DNA of 64,000 nt from Cupriavidus basilensis (GTDB taxonomy: Bacteria > Pseudomonadota > Gammaproteobacteria > Burkholderiales > Burkholderiaceae). The position numbers and the translations under genes were made by a program. The notes beneath the pieces are model-generated. The model had not been told where the DNA came from. It worked only from the letters and a program-made list of their open reading frames with translations, and ran no database searches. Positions 35,862-43,596 of this stretch are shown in pieces. The stretch covers positions 50,239 through 114,238 of the forward strand of contig NZ_BBQM01000032.1 of the NCBI RefSeq assembly GCF_000876015.1, written 5' to 3'. Within the stretch, counting starts at the first letter, position 1, and every line of letters starts with the position of its first letter.

Positions 35862-37391
35862 ATGCGTACTCAACAGATCATCGTCACCACCCTGCTCGGC
35901 ACCCTTCTGGCACTCGGCGGCTGCGCCAGCGGCGGCGGCACGACGTCGATGGACACCGGCAGCGGCGCAGGCACCGGCGCGGGCACTGGCGCAGGTACCG
36001 GCGCAGGTACGGGCACGGGCGGCGGCAGCAACGGCGGGAACAACGCCGGCAATAACGGGGGCAGCAACGGGGGCGACAGCGGCGGCAGCAATGGTGGCAA
36101 TAACGGTGGCAACAACGGCGGCGGCACCACGCCGGCCGCGCTGACGCCGACCAGCCAGATCGTCAACCAGGCCGGCAACGTGGTGACTACCACCGGCAAC
36201 GTGGTGAGCGACCTCGGCACGCAGATCAAGAACACCAACCTGCCCATCCTCTCCACCGAATCGAAGGATGGCCTGGGCGGCGTGATCGGCTCGCTCGGCG
36301 CGGCGGTGAGCACGCTGGGCACCGGCGTGCGGGACGGGCTGGGCAACATGCCCAATGCCGCCAACCCGCTCGGCACCACGGTGGCCAGCACCGGCGGCGT
36401 GGTGAGCCAGGTGGGCAACGCCGTGACCAACGCGGGCGCGCTGGTCAGCGGCCTGGGCAGCGGCCCGCTGGCGCCGCTGGGCGCGGTGACGACGCCGGTC
36501 GGCTCGCTGGTGTCGCAGCTCGGCACCGCCGTCAACGGCGTGGGCGGCAAGCTCGGCCAGGCGCTGTCGACGGGCCCGGTCGAACAAGTCACCGGCGGCG
36601 TCAGCAAGCTGATCGTGCCGCTGACCTCGCAGCTCACCAGCGCCACGCAGACGCTTGGCGCGGCCACCGGCCTCGGCGCGCCGGTGAACAACCTGCTGAC
36701 GACGCTGGGCGGCGGCATCGCGCAGATCGGCAACACGGTCAAGCAGACCGACACGCCGGTGGTGTCCGGCGTCGGCGGCATCGTGGCCGGCGCGGGCACC
36801 ACGGTGGCGGCCCTCGGCGGCGCGGTCTACAACCCCAGCGGCAGCGCGGGCGGCAATCCGCTGGCACCGGTCACCGGCCTGCTGGGCGGACTCACGGGCG
36901 GCCTTGGCGGCGGCAGCGGCACGAGCAACCCGCTCGCGCCGGTCACGGGCCTCGTTGGCGGCCTTACCGGCGGTCTCGGCGGACTCGGTGGTGGTGCCGG
37001 CGGCGCCGCGAACAACCCGCTCGCGCCCGTCACCAGCCTGGTCAGCGGTCTCACCAGTGGTCTTACCGGCGGCCTCGGCAATCTCGGCGGCGCGGCCGGC
37101 GGCGGCGCGGGCAATCCGCTCGCGCCCGTCACGGGCCTGGTCAGCGGCCTGGTGGGCGCGGTCTCCGGCGCGGCCGGTAACGCAGGCAGCGCAGGCGGCG
37201 CGGCCGGGGCCGGCGGCAATCCGCTGGCTCCGGTAACGGGCCTCGTCGCGGGACTGACCGGCGGCAACGGCGCGAGCAGCGGCGGCACCAGCGGTGCCGG
37301 CAGCGCGGGCGGCAGCAAGCCGCTCGCGCCGGTGACGGGCCTAGTGGGCGGATTGCTCGGCGGCCTCGGCAACCTCGGCGGCAAGCGCTGA
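35862..37391 (+). CDS. Gly/Val-rich repeat lipoprotein, paralogue 2
   Basis: A 509-residue predicted lipoprotein (lipobox LGGC, Cys21). A low-complexity linker follows: four 12-base repeats (35964-36011) encode GAGT units, then a Gly/Asn/Ser-rich stretch. The core (~residues 95-325) matches paralogue 1 nearly gap-free. The C-terminus contains six copies of NPLAPVTGLV (the last KPLAPVTGLV) separated by Gly/Ala-rich spacers, coded within 36855-37350. It is 204 bases upstream of a TpsB-type transporter gene on the same strand, with a stable hairpin between. A role as exported partner of that transporter is an inference; it lacks the TPS signal domain of haemagglutinin-like TpsA proteins. Confidence 0.82.
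   Translation: MRTQQIIVTTLLGTLLALGGCASGGGTTSMDTGSGAGTGAGTGAGTGAGTGTGGGSNGGNNAGNNGGSNGGDSGGSNGGNNGGNNGGGTTPAALTPTSQIVNQAGNVVTTTGNVVSDLGTQIKNTNLPILSTESKDGLGGVIGSLGAAVSTLGTGVRDGLGNMPNAANPLGTTVASTGGVVSQVGNAVTNAGALVSGLGSGPLAPLGAVTTPVGSLVSQLGTAVNGVGGKLGQALSTGPVEQVTGGVSKLIVPLTSQLTSATQTLGAATGLGAPVNNLLTTLGGGIAQIGNTVKQTDTPVVSGVGGIVAGAGTTVAALGGAVYNPSGSAGGNPLAPVTGLLGGLTGGLGGGSGTSNPLAPVTGLVGGLTGGLGGLGGGAGGAANNPLAPVTSLVSGLTSGLTGGLGNLGGAAGGGAGNPLAPVTGLVSGLVGAVSGAAGNAGSAGGAAGAGGNPLAPVTGLVAGLTGGNGASSGGTSGAGSAGGSKPLAPVTGLVGGLLGGLGNLGGKR
35964..36011 (+). repeat. Four in-frame 12-base tandem repeats
   Basis: Units GGCGCAGGCACC, GGCGCGGGCACT, GGCGCAGGTACC and GGCGCAGGTACG lie head to tail and encode Gly-Ala-Gly-Thr. 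The unit is a multiple of three, so copy changes would only lengthen or shorten the linker of the lipoprotein. Confidence 0.85.
36855..37350 (+). repeat. Six-copy NPLAPVTGL coding repeat
   Basis: Six imperfect copies of a ~30-base block encoding NPLAPVTGL(V/L) are spaced at uneven intervals by Gly/Ala-rich sequence inside paralogue 2. The third copy reads VTSLV and the sixth KPLAPV. Paralogue 1 has only a doubled APVTGLL, so the array has expanded in paralogue 2. Confidence 0.85.
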
Positions 37392-37414
37392 TCCCGCGCT
37401 CCGCCACGCAGCAG

Positions 37415-37447
37415 CGCATGCCGTGCCTTGACAGGCAACGGCATGCG
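37415..37447 (+). promoter_or_regulatory. Stable intercistronic hairpin
   Basis: CGCATGCCGT (37415-37424) pairs perfectly with ACGGCATGCG (37438-37447); inside, GCCT pairs with AGGC around a TGAC loop, with one bulged A. There is no T run after it, so an attenuator, RNA-processing or stability element is more likely than a strong terminator. It lies between the lipoprotein stop and the TpsB-type gene. Confidence 0.6.
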
Positions 37448-37595
37448 AAATACAAGAGTGGGCGCGGCGCGAGCCGCCCGACACAACAGAACGCGATGGC
37501 CATGCGGCACCGCCGGGGATAGCGGCCCCCCGGCGCGATTGGCACGGCGCGTGACAGCCGCAAGCAGGTTTAACGGAAAATCCAGGGGTAAGACC

Positions 37596-39263
37596 ATGAC
37601 GCACACACGCCTGCGCGCCGCCGCCTTGGCACTCGGCCTCGCCGCCTGCCACGGCGCCGGCGCCGAGCCGCGCAGCCCGGTCCAGGGCGATCCCACGCAG
37701 ACCCTGCCGAGCATCGCGCCGGCGCGTCCGCCCGAGAGCAAGGTCACGGTCCAGGTGGAGCGGCCCGATTCGGCGCTGCAGAACCTGCTGTCGAGCAAGC
37801 TCACGCCGCAGCGCTTCCAGATCGAAGGCGTGAAGGCGATCCCGTTCGCGGAGATCGCGGCGAAGTTCTCGCCGCTGGCGGGCAAGGAGATCACGGTGGC
37901 GCAGTTGCTGGAAACGGCCAAGGAAGTCACCGACATGTACCAGCAGCGCGGCTATCCGCTGTCCTTCGCCTTCGTGCCGGCGCAGAGCTTCGAGAACGGC
38001 AACGTGATCGTCACCGTGGTGGAAGGGCACGTCGCCACGGTCACGGTGCGCGGCGAGGCGGGCCCGGTCGAAGCCCGCCTGCGCGCCATCGCCGACAAGC
38101 TCAAGGAGGACACGCCGCTGCGCCGCGAGACCTTCGAGCACTACGTCAACGTGCTGGCGCTGCAGCCGGGCGTGCAGGTGGCCGCCACCGTGCAGCCGCC
38201 GCAGACCACCGACGGCGCCTGCGAGATGGTGCTCGACGTCAAGCGCAAGCCCTTCACGTTCGGCACCGCGCTCGATTACCGCTCGCCCGGCATCCGCGGC
38301 GTCGTCACCGCCACCACCAACGGCCTCACGCCGCTGGGCGAGCAGCTGTCGGTGTCGGCGCTGGTGCCGAAGGGGCCGGACCACGAGGAATACTACGTGG
38401 CCAGCTACGGCCAGCCGATCGGCACCGAAGGCATGATCGCGCGGCTGAGCGCGTCGCACTACCGCGGCGTGCCCGAGAACGGCACGCTGGAGCAGCTCGG
38501 CTTCAACTCGCGCTACGTGAACGACACCAAGCGCCTGGGCGGCACGCTGAGCTATCCGGTCATCCTCAACAACGCGCATTCGCTCACGGCCACCGGCGGC
38601 GTCTATGCCAACGACCAGTTCGAGCGCTATACGCAGGCCGGCACCGACCGCCAGATCGCGCTGACCACGCACGTGCGCGTGCTGAGCGCGGAGCTGTCCT
38701 ACGTGCAGCGGCAGGAGGGCCAGACGCGCAGCGCCACGCTCGGCGTCTACAAGGGCATCGACGCGCTCGGCGCGCTGCGCGAGAACAACGTCAACGACCT
38801 GAGCTTCCTGCGCACGCGGCTGATCGCGTCGCAGGCGACCGACCTGCCGCTGGGCTTCGGCGTGGCGGTGTCGGCCGCCGGGCAGTACAGCGCGCAGCGC
38901 CTGGCCTCGAGCGAGCAGATCAGCTTCGGCGGGCGCTTCTTCGGCCTCGGCTACCCGCCCGGCGAAGTGGCGGGCGACAAGGGCTGGGGCGCGTCGGCGG
39001 AGATCAACCGGCTGTTCACGCCGGGGCTGACCTACCTGAAGACGATCCAGCCCTATGTGTGGTTCGACATGGCGCGCGTGTATTCGAACAGCGTGTCGCT
39101 GGTGCACCGCACGCTGTCCTCGGTGGCCATCGGCCTGCGCTTTTCCGACCGGCGCTACTACTCGCTGGACCTGTCGGTCGCCCAGCCGGTCGGCGACAAG
39201 CCGGTCAATGCCGCGCGGCGCTCGCCGCGCCTGAACGCGACCTACTCCTACCAGTTCGAGTGA
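37596..39263 (+). CDS. TpsB/ShlB-type outer-membrane transporter (POTRA plus beta-barrel)
   Basis: A 555-residue Omp85-superfamily protein of the ShlB/FhaC/HecB type. After an N-terminal signal (residues 1-~24; LAAC could be a lipobox, or cleavage after AGA), a POTRA region at ~55-210 includes FQIEGVKAIPFAEIAAKFSP, TMYQQRGYPLSFAFVP-type YQQRGYPLSFAFVPAQSF and VIVTVVEGHVATVTVRGEAG. The rest is a beta-barrel with repeating amphipathic strands and ends in Phe-Glu (YSYQFE), with a GRFFGLGYPPGEVAGDKG segment like the L6 loop motif region. These proteins export a partner protein across the outer membrane. No TpsA-like gene is nearby; the only upstream candidate substrate is the repeat lipoprotein. 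Start ATG 37596. Confidence 0.85.
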   Translation: MTHTRLRAAALALGLAACHGAGAEPRSPVQGDPTQTLPSIAPARPPESKVTVQVERPDSALQNLLSSKLTPQRFQIEGVKAIPFAEIAAKFSPLAGKEITVAQLLETAKEVTDMYQQRGYPLSFAFVPAQSFENGNVIVTVVEGHVATVTVRGEAGPVEARLRAIADKLKEDTPLRRETFEHYVNVLALQPGVQVAATVQPPQTTDGACEMVLDVKRKPFTFGTALDYRSPGIRGVVTATTNGLTPLGEQLSVSALVPKGPDHEEYYVASYGQPIGTEGMIARLSASHYRGVPENGTLEQLGFNSRYVNDTKRLGGTLSYPVILNNAHSLTATGGVYANDQFERYTQAGTDRQIALTTHVRVLSAELSYVQRQEGQTRSATLGVYKGIDALGALRENNVNDLSFLRTRLIASQATDLPLGFGVAVSAAGQYSAQRLASSEQISFGGRFFGLGYPPGEVAGDKGWGASAEINRLFTPGLTYLKTIQPYVWFDMARVYSNSVSLVHRTLSSVAIGLRFSDRRYYSLDLSVAQPVGDKPVNAARRSPRLNATYSYQFE

Positions 39264-39321
39264 TGGCGCGGACAACGCCGTTTCGACGGCGGTTTGCGCA
39301 GATCCTCCTGAACCGGCGGCA

Positions 39322-39346
39322 GCGCCGCGGCTGACGGCCGCGGCGC
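39322..39346 (+). terminator. Candidate terminator hairpin after the TpsB-type gene
   Basis: GCGCCGCGGC and GCCGCGGCGC form a perfect 10-base stem around TGACG. The following CCTGCCGTCTTCCC is pyrimidine-rich but not a T run, so intrinsic termination is only possible. Confidence 0.45.
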
Positions 39347-39586
39347 CCTGCCGTCTTCCCGCAAGGCGGGAAAACACGCGGACCCGGCGAATGCCCGGGC
39401 ACTGGCGTGTCCCCGTCGCCGCGCCGCCCGCCTCCCCGCTCCATCCCGGCTTCCCCCTCCGTCCCGACCTGTTTTTCCGCTCCCCGGCTACCGGCGTCCC
39501 CGTGTATCCCGTCCAGGCACGGCGACAGAATCACTTTTGTTCCACGCATGTAACGTTTTGTGTACACGTCGTTCACCTGTATGTCT

Positions 39587-39628
39587 TGACGGACATATAA
39601 GAGTCAAATGATAATCTGTCTCATTCTC
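39587..39628 (+). promoter_or_regulatory. Promoter with overlapping Fur box for the siderophore receptor
   Basis: TTGACG (39587-39592) and GATAAT (39610-39615) are separated by exactly 17 bases, a good sigma-70 promoter. The 19 bases from 39610 to 39628 match the Fur consensus GATAATGATAATCATTATC at 13 positions and start at the -10 itself. Iron-loaded Fur would therefore block RNA polymerase, giving iron-repressed expression. Confidence 0.75.
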
Positions 39629-39656
39629 AATATTATTTAAGAAAACAGGGGTAATC

Positions 39657-41927
39657 GTGCAGACTGTTGTTGCCGCCGGGAAGAACAAAAGACACCAGAT
39701 TCCGCGCCTGTCGGGCGCCGTGGGCATGGCCGTGGCCGCCGCGCCCGTCGCCGCGCAGACGGCCGGCAGCGTGGAGCTGCCGCACGTGACGGTGGTGGGC
39801 ACCGCCGACAGCGGCTTCAAGGCGGACACGGCCTCCTCGATCAAGACGCCGGCGGCGCTGCTCGATACGCCCAAGTCGATCACCGTGATTCCGCAGGAAG
39901 TGATCCAGAGCACCGCCTCGACCAGCCTCAGCGAAGTGCTGCGCACGGTCCCCGGCATCGCCTTCGGTGCCGGCGAGGGCGGCAACCCGGTCGGCGACCG
40001 CCCGTTCATCCGAGGCTACGACGCGCAGGCCAGCACCTTCCTCGACGGCTTCCGCGACATCGGCTCGCAGAGCCGCGAACTGTTCAACGTGGAGTCGGTG
40101 GAAGTCACCAAGGGCCCGGCCGGTGCTTACGACGGGCGCGGCTCGGCCGGCGGCAGCATCAACATCGTCAGCAAGGCGCCCAAGCTGGGCAACTTCGCCG
40201 AAGGCAACGTCAGCCTCGGCAATGCCGACTACAAGCGCGGCACCGCCGACGGCAACTGGCAATTCGCCGACCACGCCGCGTTCCGCCTGAACGCGATGTA
40301 CCACGATGCCGACGTGCCCGGCCGCGACGCCACGCACGCCAACCGCTGGGGCTTCGCGCCGTCGCTGGCATTCGGCCTGGGTACCGACACGCGCCTGACG
40401 CTGTCGTACTACCACATGCAGTCCGACGACATCCCGGACACCGGCATCCCCTACGACAACCCGGCCTTCAACCGCCGCACCGACGGCCGCCAGCGCACGC
40501 GCGCGGCCGGCGACGGCTCGCCGCTGAACGTGCCGCGCAACACGTTCTACGGCCTGCTCGACCGCGATTTCCGCAAGGACAAGGCCGACATGGGCACGGT
40601 GCGCTTCGAGCACGATTTCAGCCCGGCGCTCAAGTTCCGCAACCAGACGCGCTTCGCCCGCACCACGCAGGACTACATCTGGACCCAGCCCGACGACAGC
40701 CAGGGCAACATCTACTACGACATGGTCTGGCGCCGCACCAACACGCGCATCGCCACCGCGCGGACCATCGCCAACCAGACCGACCTGTCCGGCGAATTCG
40801 CCACCGGCACGGTCAAGCACAAGTATGCGTTCGGCGTGGAGTTCGCGCAGGAAAAGAGCGAGAACGACAGCTACACCGTGGCCACCGGCAACAACCGCTG
40901 CCCCGCCGGCCCGGGCGCCGCCGGCGGCTACAACTGCACCACGCTGTTCAACCCGAACCCCAACGACCCCTGGACCGGCGCGATCACGCGCAACAACAAC
41001 CCGAGCAACTCCAAGACCAACACCACCTCGGTCTACGCCTTCGACTCGATCGAGCTGACCAAGCAATGGCTGTTCAACGGCGGCGTGCGCTTCGACCACT
41101 ACAGCGCGGACTTCCAGGCCACGCGCGCGGCCGACGGCAGCCGCGCCGAGTACTCGCGCGACGACAACCTGTTCAACTACCAGCTCGGCCTGGTGTTCAA
41201 GCCGGTGGAGAACGGCAGCGTCTATTTCTCGTACGGCACTTCGTCCACGCCGGCCGGCTCGTTCCTGTCGCAGGGCAGCGACGGCAGCGCGCTGGCCCCG
41301 GACCGCGCCGGCAACCGCGGCGACCAGCTCGCGCCGGAAAAGAACCGCGCGTTCGAGCTCGGCACCAAGTGGGACGTGCTGAACAAGCGCCTGCAACTGA
41401 CCGCCGCCATCTTCCGCGTGGAAACCACCAATGCCCGCATCGTCCAGCAGGACGGCACCGCGATCATGGCCGGCAACAAGCGCGTGGACGGCGTGGAACT
41501 GGGCTTCGCCGGCAACGTCACCGACAAGTGGGCGGTGTTCGGCGGCTATACCCACCTGAAGAGCGAGCTGCGCAAGAACGGCGGCTCGGGCGCCGCCTTC
41601 GGCAGCACCGACGGCCAGTCCTTCCCCAACACCCCGGCGGACAGCTTCAGCGCGTGGACGACCTACCAGGCCCTGCCCAACTTCACGGTGGGCGGCGGCG
41701 CGTACTACGTGTCGAAGATCTGGGGCAACGAGGCGACCAACAAGTGGGTGCCGTCGTACTGGCGCTTCGACGCGATGGCGGCGTACCGCCTCAACAAGAA
41801 CGTCGGCCTGCAACTGAACCTGCTGAACCTGACCAACAAGGTCTACTACAACCAGGCCTATGCCAGCCACTACGCATCGATCGCGCCGGGCCGCGCGGCC
41901 ATCGTGAGCCTCAACCTGCGCTACTGA
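39657..41927 (+). CDS. TonB-dependent catecholate siderophore receptor (Fiu/PiuA-like)
   Basis: A 756-residue outer-membrane receptor importing ferric catecholates with TonB-ExbB-ExbD energy. After a signal peptide (ending AAQTA), a TonB-box-like LPHVTVVGTA precedes the plug domain (TPKSITVIPQEVIQSTAS, LRTVPGIAFGAGEGGNPVGD, RPFIRGYDAQAS, YDGRGSAGGSINIVSK). The 22-strand barrel ends in the canonical aromatic SLNLRY. Length and the DGFRDIGSQSRELFNVESVE region resemble Fiu (760 residues) and PiuA. The start is a GTG at 39657 with AGGGG upstream. Regulation by Fur is supported by the box at 39610. Such receptors also take up catechol-bearing siderophore-antibiotic conjugates, as known for Fiu/PiuA. 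Confidence 0.92.
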   Translation: MQTVVAAGKNKRHQIPRLSGAVGMAVAAAPVAAQTAGSVELPHVTVVGTADSGFKADTASSIKTPAALLDTPKSITVIPQEVIQSTASTSLSEVLRTVPGIAFGAGEGGNPVGDRPFIRGYDAQASTFLDGFRDIGSQSRELFNVESVEVTKGPAGAYDGRGSAGGSINIVSKAPKLGNFAEGNVSLGNADYKRGTADGNWQFADHAAFRLNAMYHDADVPGRDATHANRWGFAPSLAFGLGTDTRLTLSYYHMQSDDIPDTGIPYDNPAFNRRTDGRQRTRAAGDGSPLNVPRNTFYGLLDRDFRKDKADMGTVRFEHDFSPALKFRNQTRFARTTQDYIWTQPDDSQGNIYYDMVWRRTNTRIATARTIANQTDLSGEFATGTVKHKYAFGVEFAQEKSENDSYTVATGNNRCPAGPGAAGGYNCTTLFNPNPNDPWTGAITRNNNPSNSKTNTTSVYAFDSIELTKQWLFNGGVRFDHYSADFQATRAADGSRAEYSRDDNLFNYQLGLVFKPVENGSVYFSYGTSSTPAGSFLSQGSDGSALAPDRAGNRGDQLAPEKNRAFELGTKWDVLNKRLQLTAAIFRVETTNARIVQQDGTAIMAGNKRVDGVELGFAGNVTDKWAVFGGYTHLKSELRKNGGSGAAFGSTDGQSFPNTPADSFSAWTTYQALPNFTVGGGAYYVSKIWGNEATNKWVPSYWRFDAMAAYRLNKNVGLQLNLLNLTNKVYYNQAYASHYASIAPGRAAIVSLNLRY

Positions 41928-42026
41928 GCGCGCGCGGCGCGGGCTGCCCGCCGGCGGACCCGCGGCAAACCAACGCGGCACACCTTGTCCACGGGCGCGG
42001 TGTGCCGTTTTTCCTTCTTTCCTCGC

Positions 42027-42818
42027 ATGGACACACTGCCTTTTCGCATCGCCTCACCGGGCGAACTGGACCAGCTCGGCGCGGCCGGGCTGGCCGGCAA
42101 GCTGCGCGAGCCCGCGCACCTCGCGCTGCCCTGGCTGGGCGGCGCGGCCGTGCGGGGCGACCTCGACGCGCAGATGATCCTCGGCCAGTGGTTCCTGGCC
42201 GGCCACGGCGTGGCGCGCGACGAGGCCCGCGCCTTCGCCTGGTTCAAGCATGCCGCCCACGCCGGGCACGCCGGCGCCGCCAACATGGCGGGGCGCTGCT
42301 ACGAGAACGGCTGGGGCACCGCGCGCGACGACCGCGCCGCGGCGCAGTGGTACACGCTGGCCGCGCAGCGCGGCTCGGACTGGGGCATGTACAACCTGGC
42401 CACGGCGCTGGTGCTTGGCCGCGGCATCGCCGCCAGCCGCGCCGACGCGCTGGCGTGGTACCGGCGCGCCGCCGACATGGGGCATGCCAAGTCGCTCAAC
42501 ATCGTGGGTGGCTTCTATGAAGACGGCTGGGAGGTGGAGCGCGACACCGCGGCGGCGATGGACTACTACCGCCGCTCGGCCGAGGCCGGCGACTTCCGCG
42601 GCCAGTTCAACTACGCGCGCGCGCTGGCGCTGTGCGGCCAGGACAGCGAGGCGATCCGCTGGGTGCGCCAGGTGCCGCGGACCGCCAACGCGCCCTTCGT
42701 CGAGAAAATGCTCGACTTCCTGCGCGACGCGCCCGACGCCGCGCTCAACCGGCTGTTCCGCCATGCGGACGCCGCCGCGCGGCAGTTCAGGTCACCCGAA
42801 AGCCGATCTTCAGCGTGA
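42027..42818 (+). CDS. Sel1-repeat (TPR-like) protein
   Basis: A 263-residue solenoid protein. Five to six Sel1-like repeats can be read, for example GDLDAQMILGQWFLAGHGVA, GHAGAANMAGRCYENGWGTA, SDWGMYNLATALVLGRGIAA and GHAKSLNIVGGFYEDGWEVE. No signal peptide is visible, so it is probably cytoplasmic. Sel1 genes commonly follow Fiu/PiuA receptors and an Fe(II)/2-oxoglutarate hydroxylase (PiuC/YbiX); here the hydroxylase is absent between them. ATG 42027 is chosen; a TTG at 41985 is possible. Its last 32 bases overlap the end of the dodecin gene on the other strand. Confidence 0.85.
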   Translation: MDTLPFRIASPGELDQLGAAGLAGKLREPAHLALPWLGGAAVRGDLDAQMILGQWFLAGHGVARDEARAFAWFKHAAHAGHAGAANMAGRCYENGWGTARDDRAAAQWYTLAAQRGSDWGMYNLATALVLGRGIAASRADALAWYRRAADMGHAKSLNIVGGFYEDGWEVERDTAAAMDYYRRSAEAGDFRGQFNYARALALCGQDSEAIRWVRQVPRTANAPFVEKMLDFLRDAPDAALNRLFRHADAAARQFRSPESRSSA

Positions 42819-42993
42819 CCTGGTAGTGCGCCACCTCGCCATCCTCGATGTGGCCGCGCGTCTCCACCACTTCGAACCAGTCGATGTGCTTGATGGTCTC
42901 GCCGGCCTTCGCGATGGCGCTGCGGATGGCCGCGTCGCAGCCATCCGGCGAGGAGCCCACGATCTCGACCAGCTTGTAGGTGTGGTTTGACAT
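42787..42993 (-). CDS. Dodecin family flavin-binding protein
   Basis: A 68-residue protein matching dodecin: MSNHTYKLVEIVGSSPDGCD, AIAKAGETIKHIDWFEVVET (with the Trp that stacks on the flavin) and HYQVTLKIGFRV. Dodecins form hollow dodecamers that store or buffer riboflavin/FMN. AAGGAGG lies right upstream of the ATG at 42993. It is convergent with the Sel1 gene and their 3' ends overlap by 32 bases. Confidence 0.93.
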   Translation of the reverse strand: MSNHTYKLVEIVGSSPDGCDAAIRSAIAKAGETIKHIDWFEVVETRGHIEDGEVAHYQVTLKIGFRVT

Positions 42994-43316
42994 GTCTGCC
43001 TCCTTGGCGCGGCGCGTCGGGCCCGCCTGTTCATCATAGGCAGCCCCGCCGGCAAAGCCCAAGCGCGGCAACGCGGCAGGCACCGCATCGCGCGGGCGCG
43101 GCGCGATGGCCCGCGCATGCGGACGGACTGCATCGCGCGACACCCGGCCGGGAGGCGCCGGCGGCATATGCCGCATGCGGCTGCCACTTTGCCGCCCGGT
43201 GTTGCCCGGTGTTGCCGAACCGGCGAAACGGCCGCTGGCGGCGGCGAAAGTGTTTGTCCTTTCCGCCACATACGTTCTACCTTACGAGTGTGCGCCCTGC
43301 CTTTTCGGAGACCGCA
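42994..43316. other. 323-base intergenic region with one palindrome
   Basis: Divergent spacer between dodecin (minus) and a small gene (plus). It contains a perfect 14-base palindrome GCGGCATATGCCGC at 43161-43174 and a doubled CCCGGTGTTG near 43195-43214. GGAG precedes the ATG at 43317. No gene or clear promoter is visible. Confidence 0.45.
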
Positions 43317-43568
43317 ATGGCAATACGCTCTACCGCATCACACAGCACCGCGCAGTTAAGACGCCTGGTCGGACAATTGCAGGCGGAACTCGATTCGCTC
43401 GATCACCTGGCCATCTTCGACGCCGAAACGCAGACCGCGCTGGGCCAGGCGCGCGAGCGCCTCACCCAGGGCATCGAAGCCATCGAGGATGCCATCCTGA
43501 GCCTGCGCACGCTGCAGCAGGTGCGCCCGTCCGGCGTGCGGGCCCGCAAGACGCCGCGCGTCGCCTGA
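43317..43568 (+). CDS. Small helical protein of unknown function
   Basis: An 83-residue protein, mostly helical with heptad-like hydrophobics (LRRLVGQLQAELDSLDHLAI, ERLTQGIEAIEDAILSLRTL), suggesting a short coiled coil. It has a basic tail (RARKTPRVA). No signal peptide and no recognised family. TTCGGAG lies at correct distance before the ATG at 43317. It converges on the SDR gene with 28 bases between. Confidence 0.65.
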   Translation: MAIRSTASHSTAQLRRLVGQLQAELDSLDHLAIFDAETQTALGQARERLTQGIEAIEDAILSLRTLQQVRPSGVRARKTPRVA

Positions 43569-43596
43569 CGCGGCGCGCGGCAACTGCTGCGAAATC

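Larger units (their letters stand above)
39264..39656. other. 393-base region before the siderophore receptor
   Basis: Holds a hairpin with perfect 10-base arms (39322-39331 and 39337-39346) about 60 bases after the TpsB-type stop, then a G/C-rich stretch, then an A/T-rich promoter region from 39530. The promoter and Fur box are listed separately. No gene is supported. Confidence 0.6.

Noticed and set aside
34062..37391. Collagen-like triple-helix proteins
   Set aside because: Gly recurs irregularly and there is no continuous Gly-X-Y run, so a collagen fold is not supported.
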